A DNA stretch of 64,000 nucleotides, taken from Acidobacteriota bacterium. Its GTDB lineage: Bacteria > Acidobacteriota > Blastocatellia > Pyrinomonadales > Pyrinomonadaceae. Made by a program: the position numbers and the translations under genes. The notes beneath the pieces were generated by a model, which was not told where the DNA came from, made no database searches, and worked only from the letters and a program-made list of their open reading frames with translations. The stretch covers positions 1 to 64,000 of the forward strand of contig QHXQ01000052.1 of the NCBI GenBank assembly GCA_003223935.1, in the 5' to 3' direction. This document shows positions 35,090-43,102 of the stretch, piece after piece (within the stretch, counting starts at the first letter, position 1; every line of letters starts with the position of its first letter).

Positions 35090-35452
35090 ATGATGGACGA
35101 AGAACAGCAACGACAAATAGACTTCATCATCGAACAGCAAGCCCAACTGACTGCGACGGTCGGATCGCTCGCAGGGACAGTTGATCAACTTGCAGGGACA
35201 GTTGATCAACTCGCAGGAAGTGTTGGTCAGCTTGCAGGGAATGTTGAACGACTCACAGGGAATGTTGAGCAACTCACAGTGAAGGTTGAGCGGCTGACAG
35301 AGAAAGTTGATCGCACGGCCGACAGTGTGACCGCCTTATTGGCCATTGCGGAGATTCACGACCATGAGATGAAAGAGACGGACGAACGCCTCAACGCGCT
35401 CATCAATATAGTCGAGCGGCGCATCAGCGAAGGCCGGAACGGTAGAGGTTGA
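35090..35452 (+). CDS. Heptad-repeat coiled-coil protein, paralogue of the 43628 gene
   Basis: 120 residues. The N-terminal DFIIEQQAQL and C-terminal RLNALINIVERRISEGRNGR are shared with the product at 43628-43987. Between them seven 21-nt units (35168-35314) encode heptads such as LAGTVDQ, LAGNVER and LTEKVDR, a textbook parallel coiled coil. No signal or membrane segment. ATG at 35090 or 35093, with GAGG 9 nt upstream of the first. Function unknown; probably an oligomeric scaffold. Confidence 0.75.
   Translation: MMDEEQQRQIDFIIEQQAQLTATVGSLAGTVDQLAGTVDQLAGSVGQLAGNVERLTGNVEQLTVKVERLTEKVDRTADSVTALLAIAEIHDHEMKETDERLNALINIVERRISEGRNGRG
35168..35314 (+). repeat. Seven 21-nt repeats inside the heptad gene
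   Basis: The first two units are nearly identical (CTCGCAGGGACAG then TTGATCAA); later units diverge. Each unit encodes one coiled-coil heptad. Confidence 0.85.
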
Positions 35453-35542
35453 GACTGTTTCGGCTTCAGCGCAGAGTTGCGCTGTGCTCACCTTCGGGCA
35501 CTTTCCTTATTCAACAAGCAGCGTCCGCGCAAACGTCATGCG

Positions 35543-36040
35543 TCAGCTTTCCTGCTGATCATGCAACGTCGTCAGCCGACGGATTTCAAACTTGCGCGCG
35601 CCGCCGGGCGTGGTGACTTTGATTTCGTCGCCCTCTTCGCGGCCCATCAAACTGCGACCGATGGGCGAGGTCGTCGAGATGAGACCTTTCGCCGGGTCGC
35701 TCTCTTCGGGCGTGACGAGGCGATAAGTCACCTCTTCGTCGCGCTCGTCGTCGTAGAGCAAGACGGTCGAGCCGTAAGCCGCTTTGCCGTGCGGCACTTT
35801 CGTCGGATCAATCGAAGAGATTTCGCTGAGGCGCTGGCGCAGGTCGCGGATGCGCGCTTGGACGAACTGTTGGCGCGCAAGCGCGGCATGATACTCGGCG
35901 TTCTCGCGCAGGTCGCCAAACTCTTTCGCGCGCTTGATCTCGCGCGGCAGATGCACGCGCAACTCCGTCTCAAGCTCTTCCAACTCGGCCCGCAGCCGAT
36001 CCTTAACGTCCTGTGTCACCTTCGTTCTTACTCCAATCAA
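35543..36040 (-). CDS. greA: Transcription elongation factor GreA
   Basis: 165 residues, normal length. GreA rescues backtracked RNA polymerase by stimulating transcript cleavage. N-terminal coiled coil with LREIKRAKEFGDLRENAEYHAA (acidic tip DLRENAEY) and C-terminal GSTVLLYD plus ISTTSPIGRSLMGREEGDEI. ATG at 36038-36040. Stands between pfkA and the convergent heptad gene. Confidence 0.95.
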   Translation of the reverse strand: MIGVRTKVTQDVKDRLRAELEELETELRVHLPREIKRAKEFGDLRENAEYHAALARQQFVQARIRDLRQRLSEISSIDPTKVPHGKAAYGSTVLLYDDERDEEVTYRLVTPEESDPAKGLISTTSPIGRSLMGREEGDEIKVTTPGGARKFEIRRLTTLHDQQES

Positions 36041-36130
36041 AGATGCAAAAGTTATAAGCCCCGTCAGGTGGGTTTGACAATAGCCTCATACGAAAGTGCC
36101 GGCCATCATTTACGCCCCCGACGGGACTCG

Positions 36131-37246
36131 TCAACAAATCTCTTGCCCGTGATACTTCGCTTCGTCGGCTGCGCCGAAGGAGATGCCGACGTCGCGCGCG
36201 GTGCGGATGAGTTGGCTGTCGGTGGGCACGGTCTTGATGTTGGCGCAGGCGCGCGCGAGCGGGACGGTGATGATGTCGGCCGCATGGAGCGCAACCATCT
36301 TGCCATGTTCGCCGCGCATGAGCACACGCACGGCGCACGAACCGTAGTTGGTGGCGAGCAGTCGATCAAAAGAGTTCGGCGTGCCGCCGCGTTGCAGATG
36401 GCCGAGCACGACACAGCGCGCCTCCTTGCCGGTCAGCCCTTCGATCTCTTGTGCGATGCGATTACCGATGCCGCCGAGGCGCGGCGCATGCGCGCGGTCG
36501 CCGGGGTCTTGATAGACTTCAAGGCCGCCCGCCTCCTTCGCGCCTTCGGCCACGACGATGATGCTGAACTGCGAGTCGCATAGATCGCGTTCGTGAATCT
36601 TCTGCGCGATTGATTCCATCGTGAACGGGATTTCGGGAATCAAGATCACGTCCGCGCCGCCCGCGATCCCGGAATGCAGCGCGATCCAACCCGTGTGCCG
36701 GCCCATCACTTCCAAGATCATCACGCGGTCGTGCGAGGCGGCAGTCGTGTGCAGACGATCAAGCGCCTCCGTTGCGATGTCGAGCGCGGTGGTGAAACCG
36801 AAGGTCAGCTCTGTGCAACCGAGATCGTTGTCAATCGTCTTGGGCACGCCGACGACGGGGATGCCGCGCTTATCGAACTCAATCGCAATGCCGAGCGAGC
36901 CTTCGCCGCCCACGACGACGAGCGCGTCAATGTCAAGCCGCTTTAGGTTCGCCAGCGCTACGCGGTAAATCTCATCCGGCGTGCTTGAAGTTTCGCCCGT
37001 GCGGACGACGAACTGGCCGCGATTGCGCGTGCCGAGGATCGTGCCGCCGCGTGGCAACAGGCCACGCACATCGGCCGGCGTCAGCGGGCGCGTGTGCGTC
37101 TCGCCGAGCAGACCCTCGAATCCATCTTCGATGCCGACCACACGCAGGCCATACTCCGACACCGCCGTCTTCACGACCGCGCGAATGACCGCGTTCAAAC
37201 CCGGCGCATCGCCGCCGCCCGTGATCAGTCCGATGGTGCGAATCAT
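36131..37246 (-). CDS. pfkA: ATP-dependent 6-phosphofructokinase, group III type
   Basis: 371 residues; commits glucose to glycolysis by phosphorylating fructose 6-phosphate. Motifs: LITGGGDAPGLNAVIR, VVGGEGSLG and VPKTIDND. The Gly in GGEGS (rather than GGED) favours ATP over pyrophosphate as donor, while PKTIDND is typical of the mixed group III. ATG at 37244-37246; the open frame upstream is not family-like. The two selenoprotein genes precede it on the same strand, separated by a heptamer hairpin. Confidence 0.93.
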   Translation of the reverse strand: MIRTIGLITGGGDAPGLNAVIRAVVKTAVSEYGLRVVGIEDGFEGLLGETHTRPLTPADVRGLLPRGGTILGTRNRGQFVVRTGETSSTPDEIYRVALANLKRLDIDALVVVGGEGSLGIAIEFDKRGIPVVGVPKTIDNDLGCTELTFGFTTALDIATEALDRLHTTAASHDRVMILEVMGRHTGWIALHSGIAGGADVILIPEIPFTMESIAQKIHERDLCDSQFSIIVVAEGAKEAGGLEVYQDPGDRAHAPRLGGIGNRIAQEIEGLTGKEARCVVLGHLQRGGTPNSFDRLLATNYGSCAVRVLMRGEHGKMVALHAADIITVPLARACANIKTVPTDSQLIRTARDVGISFGAADEAKYHGQEIC

Positions 37247-37257
37247 AAAAAACGGTA

Positions 37258-37320
37258 ACGAGTGATGAGTGACAAGTAATGAGTAAAAAAGTGCTTGCTT
37301 GTCACTCGGCACTCGGCACT
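37258..37320. repeat. Heptamer-type hairpin between the GrdB-like gene and pfkA
   Basis: ACGAGTGATGAGTGACAAG units face CTTGTCACTCGGCACTCG units. Confidence 0.7.
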
Positions 37321-37323
37321 GCT

Positions 37324-38052
37324 TTAGTTTCTCACGTGCGGCGGCTCGTACTGTTCGCCATAGTCCGGGTACTCGCGCGTGACGACTGAGCCGGGGCGCG
37401 TGTTCTCTAACAATAGGCTGAGCGCGTCGCGCAGGACTTGGCGTTGCAGTTCGCGCATGTTGGGGCGGCCCAAGCTGTTGCCGATCTTGAACCCTTTCGG
37501 ATAGAGCGCGCGCGGCGGGCGCATCTGCGCAGAGACTTCCGGGCTGACCGTGATCAAAACTGTCGGGATGCCGCGCATCTCTATCTCACGTTGGACCGCG
37601 ACGACCGTGCGGTGGCACACGCTCGGTCAACCGCCTGTCAAGACGACCGCATCGGCGCGCCCGCCGCGATCAATCTCGTTGGCGATCTGCGGCGCTGTGC
37701 CCTCATACATCGCCTTGAGTTGCATCGTGTAGCCCATGTAACCGACATGCTTGCGCGCAAGGCCGCCGATGAAGCCTTCGGCTGCCAAGTCGCGCAGCAC
37801 GTCAATCGGAAACACAACGTTGATGTCTTGATCGGCGTCCGTGTGATCGTAGTGATGATGCGTGACCATCAACTGCGTTGACTCAACGTCGTCCGCAAAT
37901 ACGCGATAAGTCAGATCGCCCAACTCGTCCGCGATGTTGAACGGCTCTTGCTCGCGCAGGTGCACGCCGCCCGCCGTCACGAGGGCGATGCTCATGCGCT
38001 TCAAGTCGCCATCAAACGGCGTGAACGGGACGCATTTGCGCGCGAGTGTCAT
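37324..38052 (-). CDS. GrdB-family selenoprotein (in-frame UGA read as selenocysteine)
   Basis: 242 residues if TGA at 37627-37629 is decoded as Sec142. Upstream part: MTLARKCVPFTPFDGDL, ALVTAGGVHLREQEPFNI, THHHYDHTDADQDINVVFPI. The motif around the stop reads VVLTGG-Sec-PSVCHRTVV, and the downstream part continues without a start codon (IPTVLITVSPEV, RPPRALYPKGFKIGNSLG). This matches the glycine/sarcosine/betaine/D-proline reductase selenoprotein B superfamily, where Sec sits at this site, followed here by Cys four residues later. No grdA, grdC or grdD is nearby, so it is unlikely to be a true glycine reductase. No canonical SECIS was proved; a short 6-bp hairpin lies at 37606-37621. Its peroxiredoxin neighbour is also UGA-recoded. 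Confidence 0.85.
37627..37629 (-). other. Probable selenocysteine UGA codon (GrdB-like)
   Basis: The frame is open for 141 codons before and 100 codons after this TGA, and family conservation continues across it. The residue is Sec or Cys in homologues known to me. Confidence 0.85.
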
Positions 38053-38054
38053 GG

Positions 38055-38159
38055 CGATCAGTGGTTAGTGGTCAGTAGTCAGTGGTCAGTTAGGAAGAAC
38101 TCGAAACTCGAAACTTGGAACTCAAATCTTTTACTGATCACTGACCACCGACCACTGCC
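38055..38159. repeat. Heptamer-type hairpin between the two selenoprotein genes
   Basis: CAGTGGT/TAGTGGT/CAGTAGT units face ACTGATC/ACTGACC/ACCGACC units. The central part holds GAACTCGAAACTCGAAACTT-like repeats. Confidence 0.7.
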
Positions 38160-38161
38160 TC

Positions 38162-38626
38162 TCACAGTTTGCGCAGGACCTCGAACAGGTCTTCGTTGTC
38201 GGGTTGATCCGCGATGTTGTGGATGTCTTTGTAAGCGATCTTGCCGTCCTTGTCCACGATGAAGAGCGCGCGCTCGGAGATGCCGTCTTGCTCACGATAA
38301 GCACCATAGGCTCGCGCCACTTCGCCTTTGGGATGAAAATCGCTCAAGAGATCGTAAGAGAGACCGCCCAAGCTCTTGGCCCAAGCGGCGTTGCACGGCA
38401 CGCTGTCAACTGATATGCCCAGAACCTGAGCATCGTAGCCTTTGAAGCGTTCAAGGTCTGCTTCATAGGCCGGCATCTGCGCGGTTCAGACGGGCGTCCA
38501 CGCCAGCGGATAAAACGCCAGCACCACATTCTGCTTACCCCGAAAGTCCGAGAGGCGCACCCGTTTGTCTTTCTCAAGGTGGCTCTTCAACTCGAAGTCC
38601 GGGGCCATGTCGCCGACTTCAGGCAT
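38162..38626 (-). CDS. Selenocysteine-containing peroxiredoxin (AhpC/TSA family)
   Basis: 154 residues if TGA at 38486-38488 is Sec47. The thioredoxin fold starts [16 protein letters not shown]; the active site reads FYPLAWTPV[14 protein letters not shown], with Sec exactly replacing the peroxidatic Cys of the usual TPVCT motif. Downstream follow [21 protein letters not shown] (Cys78) and [14 protein letters not shown]. The product reduces peroxides in the cytoplasm; Sec would raise reactivity. ATG at 38624-38626 with AAGGAGG 11 nt upstream. Same strand as, and 109 nt before, the GrdB-like gene. The final stop is also TGA (38162-38164). Confidence 0.88.
38486..38488 (-). other. Probable selenocysteine UGA codon (peroxiredoxin)
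   Basis: In-frame TGA at the peroxidatic position, flanked by TPV and TAQMPAYE. An inactive gene would be unlikely to show its only defect at precisely this codon. Confidence 0.88.
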
Positions 38627-39043
38627 CTTGAGATGACCCTCCTTCGCTTGACGTTTAAGTTGTTGCGTTTGTCGAACTGCGCTTAAGACTACAGACAAAC
38701 GCCGCGCGATTCAAGCGCGCGCGGCTCACATTTTTGTGCGCGCTCCCGCCTGCGGCGCGCCGACTGTCTAACGAAATCTATTTACTCCGATAGGGCGGCG
38801 GGCATAGAATGATCATGTCTCCTCGAATTCATCCCCCGCAATTGTTGCAATGTGAGCTAAGACTCGTGAAGCAACTCGCCCTATCGCATGTTCGTCTTGG
38901 TTGCGCCGCGCGCTTGGCTGCGCAGTTCCCAAAGCTCAGTCTCGGCCCTTAACCGTCTCGGCCTTCCCTCAAGCTTCGGCGGCCGGTAGTTTGCCGTGTA
39001 CAGCCTGCACGTTAATATCCAGACCGTTCAAGGAGGACTCATA
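38627..39043. other. Intergenic region upstream of the selenoprotein unit and the surface protein
   Basis: 417 nt between divergent genes. A GCCGCGCG/CGCGCGGC stem lies near 38702-38726. On the plus strand TTTACT (38781-38786), 18 nt, TAGAAT (38805-38810) may be a promoter. I looked for a tRNA-Sec gene here and saw none. Confidence 0.4.
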
Positions 39044-40768
39044 ATGAAACATCTCAACCCATCAGCCGCACGAGCGCGGCGACGCGGGCGGCCGCAAAGA
39101 GCATACGTCCGTCTCTTACTCTGGACGCTCATCTGCGCGAGCGTCCTCGCGTTGCTGCGCATCGGGCCGCGCGCAATTCGGGCGCAGGCTGCGCCATCGG
39201 CCGATCTCGTCGTCACCAAAAGCGGTGATGACACGGCCCCTCTCGGCGGCCAGATCACATATAGCATCGTCGTCAACAACAGCGGCCCGGACGATGCCGC
39301 CAACGTAGTGCTCACCGATCCGATCCCGGCACACACGACTTTCGTGAATGCGTCAGCTAGTCAGGGCACAGCCATGTTCGACGGTACGACCGTGACCGCC
39401 AACTTCGGCACGATCACTGCCTTCAACGGCGCAAGCCTTACATTGGTCGTGTCGGTCAACAACGACACGCCGCGCGGTACGACGATCAGCAACACGGCCA
39501 CGGCCACATCGGACACGCCCGATCCAGACCCGTCCACCAATTCAGCGACCGCGAACACCTTCGTGACCGGCCCGTTCCCCGGCGACGTGTTGATCAGCGA
39601 GTTTCGCTTTCGCGGGCCGACACCTTCGAGCACGACGACCACCAGTACGTTGGCCGTCACCGGTGCATCGGACGAGTTCATCGAGCTTTACAACAACACA
39701 GACGTTGACATTGTTGTGAGCGATTCATTAGGCAGCAACGGTTGGGCGCTCGTCTCTTCTGATGACACCGGCACGTCTAAGTTCGTCGTCCCCAATGGCA
39801 CGACGATTCCGGCACGCGGTCATTTCCTCGGCGTCAATGCGAACGGTTATAGCTTGAACGGTTATCCGGCGGGCACGACGATCAACGCTGTCGGCGATGT
39901 CACCTACACCGCAGACATTCCCAACAACGCCGGCATCGCTCTGTTCAAGACGGCCGATCCGGCGGGCTTCGATGCCAACCATCGCCTCGACGCCGTCGGC
40001 TTTAGCGCCGTGATCGATCCGCTCTATCGTGAGGGTAACGGGCTGGGCGTCCCCGTGACGACTGATGTCGAACACAGCTTCGTGCGCAAACTCACGTCCG
40101 GCTTTCCGCAAGACACGGATAACAATCTGGCGGACTTCGTGCTGGTGGCGACCGACGGCAACCAGACGCTTGCCAGCGCGCAACTCGGCGCGCCGGGGCC
40201 GGAGAATCTCAACAGTCCGATCCAACATAACATAGATATCAAGTCCAGCTTGATCGAGCCGACGCAATCTTCGTTCGCCCCGCCCAATCGCGTGCGCACG
40301 GGCAGCGGCGACTCCGGCACGCTCTCGATTCGGCGGCGTTTTACCAACAACACCGGCGCGACCGTCACGCGCTTGCGCTTCCGCGCCGTAAACATCACGA
40401 CACAGAACACACCCGTCAGCGTCGCACCGCAAGCGGACTTGCGTCTGATCACATCGGGCGATTTTACGATCACGACGAGTCTCGGCGATCTGATGGTGCA
40501 GGGCACTGTGTTGGAAGAGCCGCCCGCACAACCGCAGGGCGGTGGGTTGAACTCCAGCGTGACCGCGTTCGTGCCGGGCGGCGGTCTCGCGCCCGGCGCG
40601 ACGATTGACGTGCAGTTTCTGCTCAACATAGTCAAGAGCGGCAACTATCGCATCTTCGTCAACGTAGAGGCCCTGACCGAGACATCAGCACCCACTCTGA
40701 TTAGGGGCCCAAACAGACACAAACTAGCGACACGCTCGCAAACCTTAAAGACTGCCGGCCGAAACTGA
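39044..40768 (+). CDS. Exported surface protein with DUF11 and lamin-tail domains
   Basis: 574 residues. Basic N-terminus plus a hydrophobic segment (LLLWTLICASVLALLRIG) acts as signal or anchor. Residues about 55-175 are a DUF11 repeat (DLVVTKSGDDTAPLGGQITYSIVVNNSGPDDA, TDPIPAHTTFVNAS). About 180-330 is a lamin-tail-like domain (GDVLISEFRFRG, DEFIELYNNTD, NGWAL). The rest is beta-rich and unassigned. Probably a cell-surface or secreted structural protein. ATG at 39044 with AAGGAGG 8 nt upstream. A strong terminator follows. Confidence 0.82.
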   Translation: MKHLNPSAARARRRGRPQRAYVRLLLWTLICASVLALLRIGPRAIRAQAAPSADLVVTKSGDDTAPLGGQITYSIVVNNSGPDDAANVVLTDPIPAHTTFVNASASQGTAMFDGTTVTANFGTITAFNGASLTLVVSVNNDTPRGTTISNTATATSDTPDPDPSTNSATANTFVTGPFPGDVLISEFRFRGPTPSSTTTTSTLAVTGASDEFIELYNNTDVDIVVSDSLGSNGWALVSSDDTGTSKFVVPNGTTIPARGHFLGVNANGYSLNGYPAGTTINAVGDVTYTADIPNNAGIALFKTADPAGFDANHRLDAVGFSAVIDPLYREGNGLGVPVTTDVEHSFVRKLTSGFPQDTDNNLADFVLVATDGNQTLASAQLGAPGPENLNSPIQHNIDIKSSLIEPTQSSFAPPNRVRTGSGDSGTLSIRRRFTNNTGATVTRLRFRAVNITTQNTPVSVAPQADLRLITSGDFTITTSLGDLMVQGTVLEEPPAQPQGGGLNSSVTAFVPGGGLAPGATIDVQFLLNIVKSGNYRIFVNVEALTETSAPTLIRGPNRHKLATRSQTLKTAGRN

Positions 40769-40808
40769 GCGGCGCATTGTGCTGATTGCCACACCGCATA
40801 AAAGCAAA

Positions 40809-40850
40809 AGGGCCGCTGCATGCTCAACTATGCAGCGGCCCTCGTGCTTT
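40809..40850 (+). terminator. Terminator after the surface-protein gene
   Basis: Perfect 13-bp stem AGGGCCGCTGCAT (40809-40821) with 40830-40842, 8-nt loop, then CGTGCTTT. Confidence 0.75.
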
Positions 40851-40915
40851 GCGCGGCACGTTAAAGCGCCGCCTGCACTTGAATCAAGCGCGCTTTTTGC
40901 CGACACTCTGCTGTC

Positions 40916-42085
40916 ATGCAACAGCCCGTTGTTACCATCACACGACGCGGCGCAGACCGCGCCCGCTCAGGCCACCTCTGGATTTATCGTAGCGACGTGA
41001 GCGATGCGAGCGCGGCGACCGGCGGCGCGGTCGTGCGCGTCACAGATGAGCGCGGGCGCTTCGTCGGCCAAGCACTCTACAGCGACCGTTCTGAGATCGC
41101 GCTGCGGCTGTTGACGTGGCGCAACGAGTTGATTGATCGCGCGTGGTGGCGGACGCGGCTGCGTGCGGCCATTGCGCGGCGCAAAGGGCTTGAACGTGAA
41201 GCGGACGCCTTTCGTCTGGTTTACGCTGAAGGCGATCTGTTACCGTCGCTCATCGTTGACCGTTACGGCGACGTGCTTGTCTTGCAGACGCTTTCGCAAG
41301 GAACGGAGGCGATCAAAAGTTTACTGGTCGAGTTGTTGCTTGAAGAGTTGCAGCCGCGCGCCATCGTCGAGCGCAACGACGTACGCGTGCGCCGACTCGA
41401 AGGCTTAGACATGCGCGCCGGCACGCTCTACGGCGACGCGCCTGCGGAGTTGGAGGTCGCGCAGCACGGCATACGCTTTCTCATTGCGCCGCTCGCGGGC
41501 CAGAAGACCGGCGCATTCTTAGATCAACGCGAGAACCACGTTGCCGCCGGCCACCTTGCAAAAGGCCGCGCGCTCGATTGCTTCACCTTCAACGGTGCGT
41601 TCGCGCTCAACCTGGCGCGCACTTGCGAGCACGTCACAGGCATAGACATCTCAGCCGAAGCTGTCGCGGCCGCGCGGCGCAACGCGGAGTTGAACGGCGC
41701 AACCAACGTCGAGTTCCGCGAAGCGAACGTCTTCGACGCCCTGCGCGAGTTGCAGGACGCACACGCGAGTTACGACGCAATCGTGCTCGACCCGCCTGCC
41801 TTCGCTAAGAATCGCGCCAGCGTCGCGCCGGCCGCGCGCGGCTACAAAGAGATCAACCTGCGCGCCTTGAAACTACTCAACGCGGGCGGCACGCTCATCA
41901 CCTGCACCTGCTCCTACCATATAACCGAACAGATGTTTCAAGAGATGCTCGCCGCCGCCGCCGCCGACGCGCACCGGCGCGTTCAGATCATAGAGAAGCG
42001 CATACAGGCGCGCGATCATCCCATCCTCGTCGGCGTGCCCGAGACGCTCTACTTGAAATGCTTGATCGCGCGCGTCATTGATTGA
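40916..42085 (+). CDS. rlmI: RlmI-like 23S rRNA cytosine-C5 methyltransferase
   Basis: 389-residue SAM-dependent methyltransferase. N-terminal PUA-like domain (RSGHLWIYRSDV), middle EEHVD-like domain with VDRYGDVLVLQTL, and C-terminal Rossmann methyltransferase: ALDCFTFNGAFALNLAR, GIDISAEAVAAARRN, VLDPPAFAKNR and the TCTCSYH motif containing the catalytic cysteine. Modifies 23S rRNA in E. coli; exact site here not provable. ATG at 40916. Confidence 0.88.
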   Translation: MQQPVVTITRRGADRARSGHLWIYRSDVSDASAATGGAVVRVTDERGRFVGQALYSDRSEIALRLLTWRNELIDRAWWRTRLRAAIARRKGLEREADAFRLVYAEGDLLPSLIVDRYGDVLVLQTLSQGTEAIKSLLVELLLEELQPRAIVERNDVRVRRLEGLDMRAGTLYGDAPAELEVAQHGIRFLIAPLAGQKTGAFLDQRENHVAAGHLAKGRALDCFTFNGAFALNLARTCEHVTGIDISAEAVAAARRNAELNGATNVEFREANVFDALRELQDAHASYDAIVLDPPAFAKNRASVAPAARGYKEINLRALKLLNAGGTLITCTCSYHITEQMFQEMLAAAAADAHRRVQIIEKRIQARDHPILVGVPETLYLKCLIARVID

Positions 42086-42225
42086 GCAACGCGGACGTGC
42101 TTGCTAAACTGCGGCTACTCCGGCGCGGCCCTGAGTTGTTCTATGGTTGCGCGTATTGACCGAGCAGTGCAGTACATTTACCGTCAAATTCGTTTCGCTC
42201 AATCCGTCGAAAGGAGACCCGATTT

Positions 42226-42618
42226 ATGAAACTGATGTGCACATACCTGTTCGCCTTTGTGTTCATCGTCGCCAGCGTACCCGCGTCTGCTGCGGGCGCA
42301 GCGCAAGACAGAAACGTGCTGCGCCAGCAAGTCCACTTCGAGCGCGGGCGCACTTCGACCGTCATCAAGAACACGATCCGGCGCGGCACGACGCACGAGT
42401 ATCTACTCGCCGCGCGCGGCGGGCAGACGATGATCGTCCATCTCGTCGCCAAGCAGACGAGTTTCACCATCTACAAGCCCAACGGCGGTGCCGCGATTGA
42501 ATCTGCGGACGGCGTCAAAGACTGGGAAGGCTCGCTCCCCGAAACCGGCGAATACACCATTACCATCTCGACCGATGCCCGGAGCGCGCCCTATACGCTT
42601 GAGACCACCATCCGTTGA
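42226..42618 (+). CDS. Secreted protein with a pre-peptidase-C-like beta domain
   Basis: 130 residues. Signal peptide (LFAFVFIVASVPASAAGA), then a beta-sandwich-like domain: GTTHEYLLAARGGQTMIVHL, SFTIYKPNGG, WEGSLPETGEYTITIST. The pattern resembles PPC domains that accompany secreted enzymes, here standing alone. AAAGGAG lies about 10 nt before the ATG at 42226. Confidence 0.78.
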   Translation: MKLMCTYLFAFVFIVASVPASAAGAAQDRNVLRQQVHFERGRTSTVIKNTIRRGTTHEYLLAARGGQTMIVHLVAKQTSFTIYKPNGGAAIESADGVKDWEGSLPETGEYTITISTDARSAPYTLETTIR

Positions 42619-42660
42619 AGGCTGCGCAAGCTCTCTTCCGGGCAGACAAAAGCGGCTGAC

Positions 42661-42954
42661 GGGTACGCAAATGTCGCTTTAGGGTACTCAAATATGACTT
42701 TTGGGTACTCTAAAGTCGCTACGGGGTACTCCGCAGACACTATTGAGTACCCCACAGTGAGTTTCGGGTACTCTGATGTCACTATCGGGAACCCTGAAGT
42801 CAGTTTTGGGTTCCCTAAAGTGACTTCAGGGTTCCCAAAACTCACTTCAAGGTTCCCCTAAGTGACTTTTGTGTACCCAAAACTGACTTTAGGGAACCCC
42901 GCAGCCAGTTTTGGGTACACGTTAGCGACTTGCGGGTACACATAGATGGCTTGC
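42661..42954. repeat. Array of 14 in-register 21-nt repeats, non-coding
   Basis: Fourteen consecutive 21-nt units with no indels. Most start GGGTAC or GGGTTC/GGGAAC and end with an ACTTTT-like block; the inner bases vary. GGGTACTC then AAAGT then GACTTTT approximates the consensus. Plus and minus frames read short periodic peptides but hit stops and have no start signals. No unique spacers, so not CRISPR. It lies between the secreted-protein gene and the promoter of the 43103 gene. Confidence 0.9.
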
Positions 42955-43013
42955 GCCAACCCTGAAATGCGCACCGCGTACCGGCCAGCACTTACGGCGG
43001 CGCAAAAAAGTGC

Positions 43014-43041
43014 TTGCATTTTAGGCTAAAGTCCATATACT
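43014..43041 (+). promoter_or_regulatory. Promoter of the 43103 gene
   Basis: TTGCAT (43014-43019), 16-nt spacer, TATACT (43036-43041), about 62 nt before the ATG. Same geometry as the promoter of the related gene at 15.75 kb. Confidence 0.65.
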
Positions 43042-43102
43042 CCCCGCGTCCGCCTCGCACGCCTTTTAGCTCACGTTCCACTAACCGAAGGAGGTGCATA
43101 AC

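Noticed and set aside
37324-38626. Two frameshifted or nonsense pseudogenes
   Set aside because: Each has just one in-frame TGA, at the redox position of its family, with conserved sequence on both sides; selenocysteine decoding explains both.
38699-39043. Possible tRNA-Sec (selC) next to the selenoproteins
   Set aside because: No T-loop, no long acceptor/T stem and no UCA anticodon loop found in this gap.
42591-42845. 84-codon minus-strand frame with 7-residue periodicity
   Set aside because: Periodicity is a by-product of the 21-nt array; the frame has no start signals and overlaps the secreted-protein gene.
42661-42954. Possible CRISPR array
   Set aside because: Units are contiguous 21-mers with no unique spacers and no cas genes nearby.
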